64,000 nt of DNA from Streptomyces sp. P9-A4 (lineage in GTDB: Bacteria; Actinomycetota; Actinomycetes; Streptomycetales; Streptomycetaceae), in assembly GCF_036634195.1 (NCBI RefSeq), contig NZ_JAZIFY010000001.1, positions 5,652,501 to 5,716,500 of the forward strand, given 5' to 3'. The translations under genes and the position numbers were made by a program. This document shows positions 1 through 8,607 of this stretch, in pieces; position 1 is the stretch's first letter; the number at the start of each line of letters is the position of its first letter. The notes below the pieces were generated by a model. It did no database searches, was not told the origin of the DNA, and saw only the letters and a list, made by a program, of their open reading frames with translations.

Positions 1-1
1 T

Positions 2-181
2 GAAGTGAGCGACGAGCTGTCACTGGCCGAACTGGCCGAGTCGGCAGCGGTGAGCGAACCGGTGCCGGCGCCGGTCCGCCCGATGCTCAATTCGGTGTCG
101 GTGACGTCGGTGGCAGGTGTGCCCACCGGGCGGGTGACCATCAAGGCGCCCGCGGAAGCGGTGGACGTCGTCGCTGCCTGA
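2..181 (+). CDS. C-terminal fragment of an unidentified protein
   Basis: Only the last 59 codons of a gene that begins before the window are present, ending in TGA at 179-181. The fragment is acidic and Ala/Val/Pro-rich (for example SLAELAESAAV, then VPTGRVTIKAPAEAVDVVAA at the end) and shows no recognisable domain. Codon use is typical of the rest of the window, and a strong terminator follows within 15 bp, which supports a genuine gene end. I do not recognise the family. In related genomes this position, upstream of the nei2/lhr group, is chromosomal housekeeping territory. Confidence 0.6.
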   Translation, partial: EVSDELSLAELAESAAVSEPVPAPVRPMLNSVSVTSVAGVPTGRVTIKAPAEAVDVVAA

Positions 182-193
182 CCGAAGTGGGGC

Positions 194-246
194 GAAGCCC
201 CGGTCGGTGCCCTTCATGGGGTGCTGACCGGGGCTTCTCTCGTTTT
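194..246 (+). terminator. Rho-independent-like terminator
   Basis: The arms GAAGCCCCGGTC (194-205) and GACCGGGGCTTC (226-237) are perfectly complementary. TGCCC/GGGTG-type pairing extends them towards the loop, and a CGTTTTT tract follows at 241-247. It ends the partial gene at 181. Confidence 0.85.
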
Positions 247-401
247 TGTTCGATATGTGCCCGACTGCCTGAGATGCCGGGTTCCGGTGTGCCGTGCCAA
301 GGTGGAGGACGTACGGCTGGACCGCGTGCGCCGGGTTTGCCTCCCGTGCGCCCTCCCGCAGGGTGATCCTGCCGGTCTAGCGTCGACCGCAGGAGGCGGC
401 C

Positions 402-737
402 ATGGTACGGCGACGGGTTCCGCCGGCGACGCTCGCGCTGTTCGCGATCGCGCTGGTGGCCGGGGGGCTCTGGTGGTGGGCCGTGCTGCGCCTGTTGCTC
501 GTACCGGGGGAGAGCGGGCCGGTCGAGGGGGCGGTGGCCGCGGGCGGCTGGGGGCTGAGTCTGCTGCCGGTGCATGTGGCGGCTTCCACGGGGAGGGCGC
601 GAGGGCGGGCCGGGGGGTGCGCGGGTGTGACGGGTGGCGGGTCCGTCGCCGGAGCGCCGGGGCGCGCGCTGGGCGGCGGTCAGGTCACCAGGGCATCGCG
701 ACGCCGCCGTTGGGGCGGAGGATCTGGCCGGTCGTGA
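402..737 (+). CDS. Small membrane protein, function unknown
   Basis: This 111-residue frame begins with a basic stretch (MVRRRVPP) and a hydrophobic segment at about residues 8-32 (LALFAIALVAGGLWWWAVL), so it is probably a single-pass or two-segment membrane protein. An excellent ribosome site (GCAGGAGG, 7-8 nt before ATG) and a TAGCGT -10-like hexamer at 378-383 make the start convincing. The C-terminal half from about residue 62 is low-complexity Gly/Arg-rich and runs 53 bp into the convergent oxidoreductase gene. The true end may therefore lie earlier, through a frameshift or a shorter frame that stops near 630. No homologous function is recognised. Confidence 0.5.
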   Translation: MVRRRVPPATLALFAIALVAGGLWWWAVLRLLLVPGESGPVEGAVAAGGWGLSLLPVHVAASTGRARGRAGGCAGVTGGGSVAGAPGRALGGGQVTRASRRRRWGGGSGRS

Positions 738-1455
738 ACGCGGACGCGTCGGAGGCCAGGTGCAGGACCGCGTGCGCGATGTCCTCGGCCTCCCCGACCC
801 GCCCCAGCGGTGAGTGACGGATCATGGCGGCCTCCGCCTGCTCCTGGGCGGCCGGCTCGTGCCGGTCGGTCATCGGGGTGCGGATCCAGCCCGGGGCGAC
901 GGCGTTGGCCCGGATTCCGTGCCGGCCGACCTCCACCGCGAGGGTCTTCGTCAGCTGTACGACCGCCGCCTTGGTGACGCTGTAGCAGAGCAGGCCGGGG
1001 CTCGCGGTGTCCATCGCGCCCGAGGCCATCGTGACGATCGAGCCGGGGACGCCCGCGTCGATCATCGAGCGGGCCGCCTCCTGGCACGCGTGGAGGACGC
1101 CCTTGAAGTTCACGGCGAGGACGCGGTCCAGGTCCTCTTCGCGGGTCTCCAGGACGGAGCTCGTGTGCATGATCCCGGCGATGGCGGCCATGACGTGGAG
1201 CGGGCCCGCGGCGCGGACGGCCGCCGCGAGCGCGGGGCGGTCGGTGACGTCCAGGAGGTGGGTGTGCGCGGTGCCGCCCTGCCCGGCGATGAGGGCCGCG
1301 GTCTCCTTGAGGCCGTCCTCGTCGCGGTCGGCGCAGTGGACGGTGGCACCGGCCCGGGAGAGGAGGGCCGCGGTGGCACGGCCGATGCCGCTCGCGGCGC
1401 CGGTGACGAACGCGGTGCGGCCGGTGAGGTCGTATGCCGGAAGAGTCGTCGTCAT
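685..1455 (-). CDS. Short-chain dehydrogenase/reductase (SDR)
   Basis: A 256-residue classical SDR and predicted NAD(P)-dependent oxidoreductase of unknown substrate. The Rossmann motif TGAASGIG lies near residue 15, an acidic residue follows beta2 (HCADRDED), and a degenerate AIAGIM stands in for the NNAG segment. The catalytic set is Ser in TMASGAM and YSVTK (Tyr and Lys), followed by the substrate-loop motif PGWIRTPM. The C-terminal NGGVAMPW is typical of the family. I chose the ATG at 1455 because a -10 hexamer (TACGGT) lies 6 nt upstream and a TTGACG -35 lies 18 bp further. It follows nei2 on the same strand with a 32-bp gap, so readthrough is also possible. Confidence 0.88.
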   Translation of the reverse strand: MTTTLPAYDLTGRTAFVTGAASGIGRATAALLSRAGATVHCADRDEDGLKETAALIAGQGGTAHTHLLDVTDRPALAAAVRAAGPLHVMAAIAGIMHTSSVLETREEDLDRVLAVNFKGVLHACQEAARSMIDAGVPGSIVTMASGAMDTASPGLLCYSVTKAAVVQLTKTLAVEVGRHGIRANAVAPGWIRTPMTDRHEPAAQEQAEAAMIRHSPLGRVGEAEDIAHAVLHLASDASAFTTGQILRPNGGVAMPW

Positions 1456-1461
1456 GTCCGG

Positions 1462-1491
1462 ACCGTACGACCGGATCTGACGGATCGTCAA
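1462..1491 (-). promoter_or_regulatory. Promoter of the SDR gene with overlapping palindrome
   Basis: On the minus strand TTGACG (1486-1491), an 18-bp spacer and TACGGT (1462-1467) precede the ATG by 6 nt, which would give a leaderless transcript. A small palindrome, TGACG-GAT-CGTCA (1478-1490), covers the -35 and overlaps the nei2 stop codon. It could be a repressor site. Confidence 0.5.
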
Positions 1492-2291
1492 TTGTTGTGG
1501 GGGTTTCCGTCGGGGCCCCGCTGGCAGCCGGGGCACCAGTACGTGACCCGGTCGCCGAGCTCCGCCTTGCGGATCGGGGCGCCGCAGCGCAGGCAGGGCC
1601 GGCCCTCGCGGCCGTAGACATGGAGCGGGGTGCCGGTGCGCCGGGTGGTCGTGGTGCGCCGGTCCGGCCGGTCCTTGTTCGCGTCCAGCAGGCGGTGGGC
1701 GGTCGCGACCAGCCGGGCGGGGACGCCGGGGCCCAGCTCCCCGAACGGGAGCCAGGGGGTGACGCCGGCGAGGAAGGCCAGCTCCGACTTGTACACGTTG
1801 CCGATGCCGGCCAGATTGCGCTGGTCGAGCAGGGCGTCGCCGAGGGGGCGGCCCGGGTCGGCGCCGAGCCGCCGTACGGCCTCCTCCGGATCCCAGTCGG
1901 GGCCGAGCAGGTCCGGGCCGAGATGACCGACGACCCGGGACTCCTCGGCGGTGCGGAGGAGCTCGAGGACCGGGAGCCGGTAGCCGTACGCGGTGGACTC
2001 GGCGTTTCCGAGGATCGCCCGGATCTGGTGCTCGGGGCCGCCGTGCGGACGCTCCCCGGTGGCGTACACCCGCCAGGCGCCGTCCATCCGCAGATGGGAG
2101 TGGAGGGTGAGTCCGCCTTCGACGCGGGCGAGCAGGTGCTTGCCGCGCGGGGTGACGTCCAGGAGGGTCCGGCCGGTCAGGTCGGCGGTGGCGAACCGGG
2201 GCACCCGGAGGTCCGAGCGGGTCAGGACCCGCCCGGCGAGCGCGGTGTGCAGGCCGCGGGCGGCCTGCCAGACGGTGTCTCCTTCGGGCAC
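1488..2291 (-). CDS. nei2: Nei2-type endonuclease VIII / formamidopyrimidine-DNA glycosylase family enzyme
   Basis: This 267-residue protein removes oxidised bases and nicks the abasic site (base excision repair). The mature N-terminus PEGDTVW supplies the catalytic proline and glutamate of the Fpg/Nei family; PEGDT rather than PELPE points to the actinobacterial Nei2 branch. The conserved lysine is in TPRGKHLL (near residue 51), the H2TH region includes GIGNVYKSE, and the C-terminal zinc finger uses CLRCG...CPGC. The GTG start at 2291 places the proline directly after fMet. It lies downstream of lhr and the acetyltransferase on the same strand. In mycobacteria nei2 and lhr are also neighbours, which supports a shared repair role. 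Confidence 0.93.
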   Translation of the reverse strand: MPEGDTVWQAARGLHTALAGRVLTRSDLRVPRFATADLTGRTLLDVTPRGKHLLARVEGGLTLHSHLRMDGAWRVYATGERPHGGPEHQIRAILGNAESTAYGYRLPVLELLRTAEESRVVGHLGPDLLGPDWDPEEAVRRLGADPGRPLGDALLDQRNLAGIGNVYKSELAFLAGVTPWLPFGELGPGVPARLVATAHRLLDANKDRPDRRTTTTRRTGTPLHVYGREGRPCLRCGAPIRKAELGDRVTYWCPGCQRGPDGNPHNN

Positions 2292-2355
2292 GGTTCCATG
2301 ATGCCGGGTGGGGGGTGGTGTGGGGGATCCTCGCGGTCGGCGGTCCCGGTGGGGG

Positions 2356-2904
2356 TCAGTCGGACGGTGCGGCCGGGGTCCGTACGCCGAACCACTGCTC
2401 GGCGCCGTAGGCCTCGAACCGCTCCACCTCGGTGAAGCCCAGCTTCGCCGCGACGCGCATCGCGCGGTCGTTCGCCGACTGGGTGCAGAGCACCACCGGC
2501 TCGTCGGGCAGCGCGTCGGTGAACCAGGCGAGTGCCGCCGCGCAGGCCTCGGTGGCGTACCCGTGTCCCCACGCCGTCGGCAGGAACATGTAGCCGAGCT
2601 CCGTCTCCCCGCCGTCCGGGCGGACCCGACCCGGGCGCTCCGGGTCGCGCGGGTCGAGCGTGACCATGCCGATCATCGATCCGTCGAGTTCGATCACGAA
2701 GCAGCCCGGGCGCCGCCCGGGCACCTCCGGCACCGCCTTCTTCAGCTCGTCACGCGGTCGGGAACCCCCGACGTACGTGCCCACCTCCGGCGAGGCGAAC
2801 AGCTCGATGAACGCCGCACGGTCACGGGCTTCGGATGCGCGGAGCACCAGCCGTGCGGTCTCCATCGGGGCCGGCGGCCAGGCAGTGCTTCCGGGACCAG
2901 TCAT
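2356..2904 (-). CDS. GNAT-family N-acetyltransferase (RimJ/RimL-like)
   Basis: A 182-residue acetyl-CoA-dependent acyltransferase. METARLVLR near residue 14 is the typical RimJ/RimL N-terminal strand. ELGYMFLPTAWGHGYATEA contains the Q/R-x-x-G-x-A-type acetyl-CoA loop in a WGHGYATEA form, and SANDRAMRVAAKLGF is the usual C-terminal helix. The substrate cannot be predicted. I chose the ATG at 2904 because a TAGGTT hexamer stands 7 nt upstream, so the mRNA is probably leaderless; a second possible start is the Met of METARL. The gene sits between lhr and nei2 on the same strand, 64 bp before nei2. Confidence 0.85.
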   Translation of the reverse strand: MTGPGSTAWPPAPMETARLVLRASEARDRAAFIELFASPEVGTYVGGSRPRDELKKAVPEVPGRRPGCFVIELDGSMIGMVTLDPRDPERPGRVRPDGGETELGYMFLPTAWGHGYATEACAAALAWFTDALPDEPVVLCTQSANDRAMRVAAKLGFTEVERFEAYGAEQWFGVRTPAAPSD

Positions 2905-2975
2905 GGTGGGCAACCTATCGCAGGCTCCGGGCGGAACGACCGGGACGGCCGAACGCACGGTGCGGACGCGGTGGG

Positions 2976-5900
2976 TCAGGCGCGGAGGCGGAGGCCTCTG
3001 GGGGTGGCCACGAAGCCCGCGGTCTCCAGGGGGCGGGCCAGGGGGGAGGTCAGGGCCGTCGCGCCGTTGACACGCTCCACCGTGACCGTGCCCAGGGTGC
3101 CCGCCCGTGCCGCCGCCGCCAGGGCTTCGGCCGCCGCCCGCAGGCTCGGATCGTCCGGATCGGCGGGCCAGCACAGGAGCGTCTTGCCGCCGCGCTCCAT
3201 GTACAGCGTCAGCTCGCCGTCGACCAGGACCACCAGCGCGCCCGCCTTGCGCCCCGGCTTGTGCCCGGCGCCGGTCGGCGGCTCGGGCCAGGACAGGGCC
3301 GCCCCGTACGCGTTCGCCGGATCCGCCGCCGCGAGGACCAGCGCGCGCGGGCCCGTCGCGGCCTCCACGCCCCGGTCGCGGGCGGTCGCCGCGGCCCGCA
3401 GCCGGTCCACCGCCCCGTCCATCGCGAACTGGGCCGCGCCGAGGCCCTCCACCACATAGCCGCGCCGGGCCTGCCCGCTGTCCTCGAAGGCCGCCAGGAT
3501 GCGGTACGTGGCCGAGAAGCCGCCCTCCACGCCCTCGGCGGCCACCGCGCCCCTGGTGACCACGCCGTGCCGGTCCAGGAGGGTGCGGGCCAGGGCGTGG
3601 GCCCGGTGGGTGGGCTCCGGCTCGGCCGGCGGCAGCAGCGACCAGCGGCCGGAGACCGTGGGCGGTCCCGTACGGGAGGCGGGGCGGGCGGCAGCGGTCA
3701 GCGTGCCGTACCGGCCGCGCGGGACCGTGCGGCGCGCACGGTGGGCCGTGGACCCGGCCGTGCGCCCCGAGCCGAGGAGGGAGCGCAGCGGGGCCAGGGT
3801 GTCGTTGGTGAGCCTGCCGGACCAGGCCAGGTCCCAGACGGCGTCGGCGAGCTGCGGGTCGGTGGCGTCCGGGTGGGTGGTGGCCCGGATCTGGTCGGCG
3901 ATCTGGCGGAAGAACAGGCCGTACCCGCCGGAGAGGGTCGTGAGGACCGACTCGTGGAGGGCGGACAGCTCCAGCGGATGCGGTGCCGGGAGGAGCAGCG
4001 GCGCCGTGTCCGTGAGGTACAGCGAGACCCAGCCGTCCTTGCCGGGCAGCGATCCGGCTCCCGCCCACAGCACCTCGCCGGTGGTGGTCAGCTCGTCGAG
4101 GAGGGCCGGGGTGTAGTCCCCGACCCGGGACGGCAGGATCAGCTTCTCCAGGGCCGAGGCGGGGACCGGCGCGCCCTGGAGCTGCTCGATCGCGCGCGCG
4201 AGGCCGTCGATCCCGCGCAGGCTGTTGCTCCCCAGGTGCTGCCACTGCGGCAGGAAGGTCGCGAGGGCCGCCGGGGGCACCGGCTCCAACTCGTGGCGCA
4301 GGGCCGCCAGGGAGCGGCGCCGCAGCCGGCGCAGGACGGTCGCGTCGCACCACTCCTGGCCGATGCCCGAGGGGTGGAACTCGCCCTGGACGACCCGGCC
4401 GGACGCGGCGAGCCGCTGGAGGGCGCCGTCGGTGACGGCCGCGCCGAGACCGAAGCGGGCGGCGGCCAGGGAGGACGTGAACGGGCCGTGGGTGCGGGCG
4501 AACCGCGCGAGGAGGTCGCCCAGCGGGTCCTTGACCGGCTCGGTGAAGGCCTCGGGCACCCCGACGGGCAGGGCGGTGCCCAGGGCGTCCCGGAGCCGGC
4601 CCGCGTCCTCGACGGCCGCCCAGTGCTCCCGGCCCCCGATCCGCACCCGGATCGCGCGCCGCGCGGCCCCCAGCTCGGTCGCCCAGGCCGCTTCCGCGCC
4701 GCGCTCGGCCAGCTCGTCCGCGGTGCGCGGTCCCAGCACCCGCAGCAGGTCGGCGACGCCCTCCATGTCCTTGATCCTGCGGTCGTCCGTCAGCCACTGG
4801 AGCTCCCGCTCCAGCTCGGCCAGGACCTCCGGGTCGAGCAGTTCGCGCAGCTCCGCCTGGCCGAGCAGCTCCGCGAGCAGCCGGGAGTCCAGGGAGAGCG
4901 CGGCCGCCCGCCGCTCGGCGAGCGGCGAGTCGCCCTCGTACAGGAACTGCGCCACGTACCCGAAGAGCAGCGAGCGGGCGAAGGGGGACGGCTCGGGGGT
5001 GGTGACCTCGACCAGGCGGACCCGGCGGGCCTCGATGTCCCCCATCAGCTCGGTCAGACCGGGGAGGTCGAACACGTCCTGGAGGCACTCGCGGACGGCT
5101 TCCAGGACGATCGGGAACGAGCCGAACTCGCTCGCCACCTGGAGCAGCTGCGCCGCGCGCTGCCGTTGCTGCCAGAGCGGGGTGCGCTTGCCGGGGTTGC
5201 GCTTGGGCAGCAGCAGGGCGCGCGCGGCGCACTCGCGGAAACGCGACGCGAACAGCGCGGAGCCGCCCACCTGGTCGGTGACGATCTGCCCGATCTCGGC
5301 CTTGTCGAACAGGGCGTCCGCCGCGCCGACGGGCGCCTTGTCCGCGTCGTACGTCGTGTCGAGGTGCCGGCCGGGGTCGACCGGTTCGTGGTCGAGGAGA
5401 TCCAGGCCCATGTCCAGGCCCATCAGGTCGGCGTCCGGCAGGCGCAGCACGATGCCGTCGTCCGCGTGCATCACCTGCGCGTCCATGCCGTACCGCTCGG
5501 CGAGCCGCGCGCCGATGGCCAGCGCCCACGGGGCGTGTACCTGCGCGCCGAACGGGGAGTGGATGACGACCCGCCAGTCCCCGAGCTCGTCGCGGAAGCG
5601 CTCGACGAGGATCGTCCGGTCGTCCGGCACGTGACCGCAGGCCTCGCGCTGCTCCCTGAGGTACGCGAGGACGTTGTCGGCGGCCCAGCCGTCCAGGCCC
5701 GCGGCGAGCAGCCGCAGCCGTGCGTCCTCGTCCGCGAGGGCGCCCACCTCGCGGAGGAACGCGCCCACGGCCCTGCCCAGTTCGAGCGGGCGGCCCAGCT
5801 GGTCACCCTTCCAGAACGGCAGCCTGCCCGGCACGCCGGGCGCCGGTGTGACGAGCACCCGGTCGCGGGTGATGTCCTGGATCCGCCACGAGGTGGTGCC

Positions 5901-7625
5901 GAGGGTGAACACGTCGCCGACCCGCGACTCGTACACCATCTCCTCGTCCAGCTCACCGACCCGGCCGCCGCCCTTCTTGGGGTCCGAGCCGGCGAGGAAC
6001 ACCCCGAACAGACCCCGGTCGGGGATCGTGCCGCCCGAGGTGACGGCGAGCCGCTGCGCGCCCGGCCGCCCCGTCACGGTCCCGGCGACCCGGTCCCAGA
6101 CCACGCGCGGGCGCAGCTCCGCGAAGGCGTCCGAGGGGTAGCGGCCGGCGAGCATGTCGAGCACGCCCGTGAACGCCGACTCGGGCAGCGAGGAGAACGG
6201 CGCCGCCCTGCGCACCAGGGCGAGCAGGTCGTCCACCTGCCAGGTGTCCAGGGCGACGAGGGCGACCAGCTGCTGGGCCAGGACGTCCAGCGGGTTGGCG
6301 GGGATCCGCATCGACTCGATCTCCCCCGAACGCATCCGCTCGGTGACCACCGCCGCCTGCACCAGATCGCCCCGGTACTTGGGGAACACCACGCCCGTCG
6401 ACACCGCGCCGACCTGGTGGCCGGCGCGGCCCACGCGCTGGAGCCCGGAGGCCACCGAGGGCGGCGACTCCACCTGCACGACCAGGTCCACCGCGCCCAT
6501 GTCGATGCCCAGCTCCAGGCTGGAGGTGGCGACCACGGCGGGCAGCCGGCCCGCCTTCAGGTCCTCCTCGACCTGGGCGCGCTGCTCCTTCGACACCGAG
6601 CCGTGGTGGGCGCGGGCGAGCAGCGCGGGGGCGCCCTGGGCCGCCCCCGACTGGGCCATGATCTCGGCCGGCGGAGCCCCGTCGGGAAGGGGTTCGCCGG
6701 TGGCCCGCTCGTACGCGATCTCGTTGAGCCGGTTGCAGAGGCGCTCGGCGAGGCGCCGGGAGTTGGCGAAGACGATCGTGGAGCGGTGCGCCTGGACGAG
6801 GTCCGCGATCCGCTCCTCGACGTGCGGCCAGATCGACGGCTTGTCGCCGCCGTCCTTGCCCTCCGACGCGGGGGAGCCGCCCAGCTCGCCCATGTCCTCG
6901 ACGGGGACGACGACGGAGAGGTCGAACTCCTTCCCCGAGGGAGGCTGGACGATCTCCACGGCCCGCCCCGGCGACAGATAGCGCGCCACCTCGTCCACCG
7001 GCCGGACCGTGGCCGAAAGGCCGATCCGGCGCGCGGGGCGCGGCAGCAGCTCGTCGAGCCGCTCCAGGGAGAGGGCCAGGTGGGCGCCCCGCTTGGTGCC
7101 CGCGACCGCGTGGACCTCGTCCAGGATGACCGTCTCCACGCCCGCGAGCGCGTCCCGGGCGGCGGAGGTCAGCATCAGGAACAGCGACTCGGGGGTGGTG
7201 ATCAGGATGTCCGGCGGCCGGGTCGCGAGCGACCGGCGCTCGGCGGGCGGGGTGTCGCCGGAACGGATGCCGACCCGGATGTCCGGCTCGGGCAGCCCGA
7301 GCCGCACCGACTCCTGCCGGATCCCGGTCAGCGGCGAACGGAGGTTCCGCTCGACGTCCACCGCGAGCGCCTTCAGGGGCGACACGTACAGCACGCGGCA
7401 GCGCTGCTTCGGCTCGGCCGGCGGCGGCGCCGAGGCCAGCCGGTCCAGGGAGGCGAGGAACGCGGCCAGCGTCTTGCCCGAGCCCGTCGGCGCGACGACG
7501 AGCACGTCGGAGCCCGCGCCGATGGCCTGCCAGGCGCCCTCCTGCGCCGCCGTGGGCGCGGTGAAGGCCCCGGTGAACCAACCACGGGTCGCGGGGGAGA
7601 ACGAATCGAGCGCGGACCTGACCAT
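2976..7625 (-). CDS. lhr: Lhr-type ATP-dependent DNA/RNA helicase (long form)
   Basis: At 1549 residues this is a superfamily 2 helicase of the Lhr class, which translocates 3' to 5' on single-stranded DNA and unwinds RNA-DNA hybrids during repair. Walker A APTGSGKT lies at about residues 45-52, with box II ILDEVH, motif III SATV, and motifs V/VI in LELGIDMGAVD and GLQRVGRAGHQ. A winged-helix/beta-barrel core follows, then a long C-terminal domain typical of full-length Lhr (about 1,500 residues). I chose the ATG at 7625 because a damage-type promoter places its -10 7 nt upstream, with the same geometry as recA; an ATG three codons earlier (7634) is the alternative. The order with nei2 downstream resembles mycobacteria. 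Confidence 0.93.
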   Translation of the reverse strand: MVRSALDSFSPATRGWFTGAFTAPTAAQEGAWQAIGAGSDVLVVAPTGSGKTLAAFLASLDRLASAPPPAEPKQRCRVLYVSPLKALAVDVERNLRSPLTGIRQESVRLGLPEPDIRVGIRSGDTPPAERRSLATRPPDILITTPESLFLMLTSAARDALAGVETVILDEVHAVAGTKRGAHLALSLERLDELLPRPARRIGLSATVRPVDEVARYLSPGRAVEIVQPPSGKEFDLSVVVPVEDMGELGGSPASEGKDGGDKPSIWPHVEERIADLVQAHRSTIVFANSRRLAERLCNRLNEIAYERATGEPLPDGAPPAEIMAQSGAAQGAPALLARAHHGSVSKEQRAQVEEDLKAGRLPAVVATSSLELGIDMGAVDLVVQVESPPSVASGLQRVGRAGHQVGAVSTGVVFPKYRGDLVQAAVVTERMRSGEIESMRIPANPLDVLAQQLVALVALDTWQVDDLLALVRRAAPFSSLPESAFTGVLDMLAGRYPSDAFAELRPRVVWDRVAGTVTGRPGAQRLAVTSGGTIPDRGLFGVFLAGSDPKKGGGRVGELDEEMVYESRVGDVFTLGTTSWRIQDITRDRVLVTPAPGVPGRLPFWKGDQLGRPLELGRAVGAFLREVGALADEDARLRLLAAGLDGWAADNVLAYLREQREACGHVPDDRTILVERFRDELGDWRVVIHSPFGAQVHAPWALAIGARLAERYGMDAQVMHADDGIVLRLPDADLMGLDMGLDLLDHEPVDPGRHLDTTYDADKAPVGAADALFDKAEIGQIVTDQVGGSALFASRFRECAARALLLPKRNPGKRTPLWQQRQRAAQLLQVASEFGSFPIVLEAVRECLQDVFDLPGLTELMGDIEARRVRLVEVTTPEPSPFARSLLFGYVAQFLYEGDSPLAERRAAALSLDSRLLAELLGQAELRELLDPEVLAELERELQWLTDDRRIKDMEGVADLLRVLGPRTADELAERGAEAAWATELGAARRAIRVRIGGREHWAAVEDAGRLRDALGTALPVGVPEAFTEPVKDPLGDLLARFARTHGPFTSSLAAARFGLGAAVTDGALQRLAASGRVVQGEFHPSGIGQEWCDATVLRRLRRRSLAALRHELEPVPPAALATFLPQWQHLGSNSLRGIDGLARAIEQLQGAPVPASALEKLILPSRVGDYTPALLDELTTTGEVLWAGAGSLPGKDGWVSLYLTDTAPLLLPAPHPLELSALHESVLTTLSGGYGLFFRQIADQIRATTHPDATDPQLADAVWDLAWSGRLTNDTLAPLRSLLGSGRTAGSTAHRARRTVPRGRYGTLTAAARPASRTGPPTVSGRWSLLPPAEPEPTHRAHALARTLLDRHGVVTRGAVAAEGVEGGFSATYRILAAFEDSGQARRGYVVEGLGAAQFAMDGAVDRLRAAATARDRGVEAATGPRALVLAAADPANAYGAALSWPEPPTGAGHKPGRKAGALVVLVDGELTLYMERGGKTLLCWPADPDDPSLRAAAEALAAAARAGTLGTVTVERVNGATALTSPLARPLETAGFVATPRGLRLRA

Positions 7626-7632
7626 GTCCTCC

Positions 7633-7655
7633 ATCGTGCACCCGGCCACTGACAA
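7633..7655 (-). promoter_or_regulatory. RecA-NDp-type DNA-damage promoter of lhr
   Basis: The minus strand reads TTGTCAGTG (7647-7655), 8 nt, then CACGAT (7633-7638), then 7 nt to ATG. The upstream element is identical to the one before recA at 17444. The -10 departs from the TAGNNT consensus, so it may be weaker or more dependent on an activator. In mycobacteria this element is used by PafBC. Confidence 0.7.
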
Positions 7656-7715
7656 CCGCCCGGACCTGGGGAGATCCGTTCGCTCGGCGATGGCGGCGCG
7701 GCGCAGAATGGGGGC

Positions 7716-8597
7716 ATGGCGAGCGGGGAGCGGGCACGGTACTGGCAGTACTCCGAGCTGCCCGGGGTCGACCTGCTGCACGCCCACTACATCCACAAGG
7801 CCTTCGCCCGGCACACCCACGAGACCTTCGTCTTCGCCGCGATCACCGAGGGCGTCGAGGCCTTCCACTACCGCGACGACCTGGTCCACGCAGGACCCGG
7901 GCAGATAGCCCTGGTCAACCCCGACACCCCGCACACCGGGCACGCGGGCGTGCCCGAGGGCTGGACGTACCGGACGATCTACCCCGACGCGGAGATCGTC
8001 CGGTCCATCGCCGCCGACACCCTCGCCCTGCGCGGCTCCGTCGGCTTCACCTCGCCCGTCGTCGACGACCCCTACGCCTCCCGGCTCGTCGTCGGCGTCC
8101 ACCGGGCCGCCGAGGAGGGCAACGCGCTCGCCGCGGACAGCCTGCTCCGGCTGGTCACGGCGCGGATGCTGCGCAGCCACGGCGGTCTTGTCACCCCGCT
8201 CCCTCCGCACTCGGCGGGTGCCCGGAACGCGGCACGCGCGCGTACCGCCCTCGAGGACCGCATGGCCGAGCCGCCGACCCTGGAGCGGCTCGCGGCCGAC
8301 CTCGGTACCAGCCCCTTCGCCCTGCTGCGGGCCTTCCGGGACGCGTACGGCATGCCGCCGCACACCTGGCTCACCGACGCGCGCGTACGGAGGGCCCGGC
8401 GGCTCCTCGACGAGGGGACGCCCCCGGCGGACGCGGCGGCGGCCGTCGGCTTCACCGACCAGTCGCACCTGAACCGGCACTTCACCCGCAGCGTGGGCGT
8501 GCCGCCGGGGGCGTACCAACGCGCGCGTGGAGCGGGACAGCGGTCCCAGCGGCCCGCCGCAAGAACGTACAAGACCGGGCCGCCGCCGGCCCCGTAA
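7716..8597 (+). CDS. AraC-family transcriptional regulator
   Basis: A 293-residue regulator. The N-terminal half is an AraC-type cupin sensor (HYIHKAFARHTHETFVFAAI, then GQIALVNPDTPHTG) and the C-terminal part has two helix-turn-helix motifs (LERLAADLGTSPFALLRAFR and AAVGFTDQSHLNRHFTRSVG, ending in VPPGAYQ). It is divergent from lhr and is followed 10 bp later by azlC, an arrangement seen often for regulators of AzlCD-type exporters. The ATG at 7716 has a CAGAAT hexamer 6 nt upstream and no ribosome site, so the transcript is probably leaderless. The ligand is unknown; an amino acid or analogue is a reasonable guess from the neighbour. Confidence 0.9.
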   Translation: MASGERARYWQYSELPGVDLLHAHYIHKAFARHTHETFVFAAITEGVEAFHYRDDLVHAGPGQIALVNPDTPHTGHAGVPEGWTYRTIYPDAEIVRSIAADTLALRGSVGFTSPVVDDPYASRLVVGVHRAAEEGNALAADSLLRLVTARMLRSHGGLVTPLPPHSAGARNAARARTALEDRMAEPPTLERLAADLGTSPFALLRAFRDAYGMPPHTWLTDARVRRARRLLDEGTPPADAAAAVGFTDQSHLNRHFTRSVGVPPGAYQRARGAGQRSQRPAARTYKTGPPPAP

Positions 8598-8607
8598 CGT
8601 CTCTGAC

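Noticed and set aside
2356..5529. Long continuous minus-strand reading frame of over 1,000 codons joined to the GNAT gene
   Set aside because: Most of it overlaps lhr in another frame and has the Arg/Gly/Pro-rich composition of a GC-rich shadow; only the last 182 codons form a real domain.
2835..7652. 1,605-codon plus-strand open frame antisense to lhr
   Set aside because: No domain, Arg/Gly/Glu-rich low-complexity composition, no start signals; a by-product of third-position GC bias.
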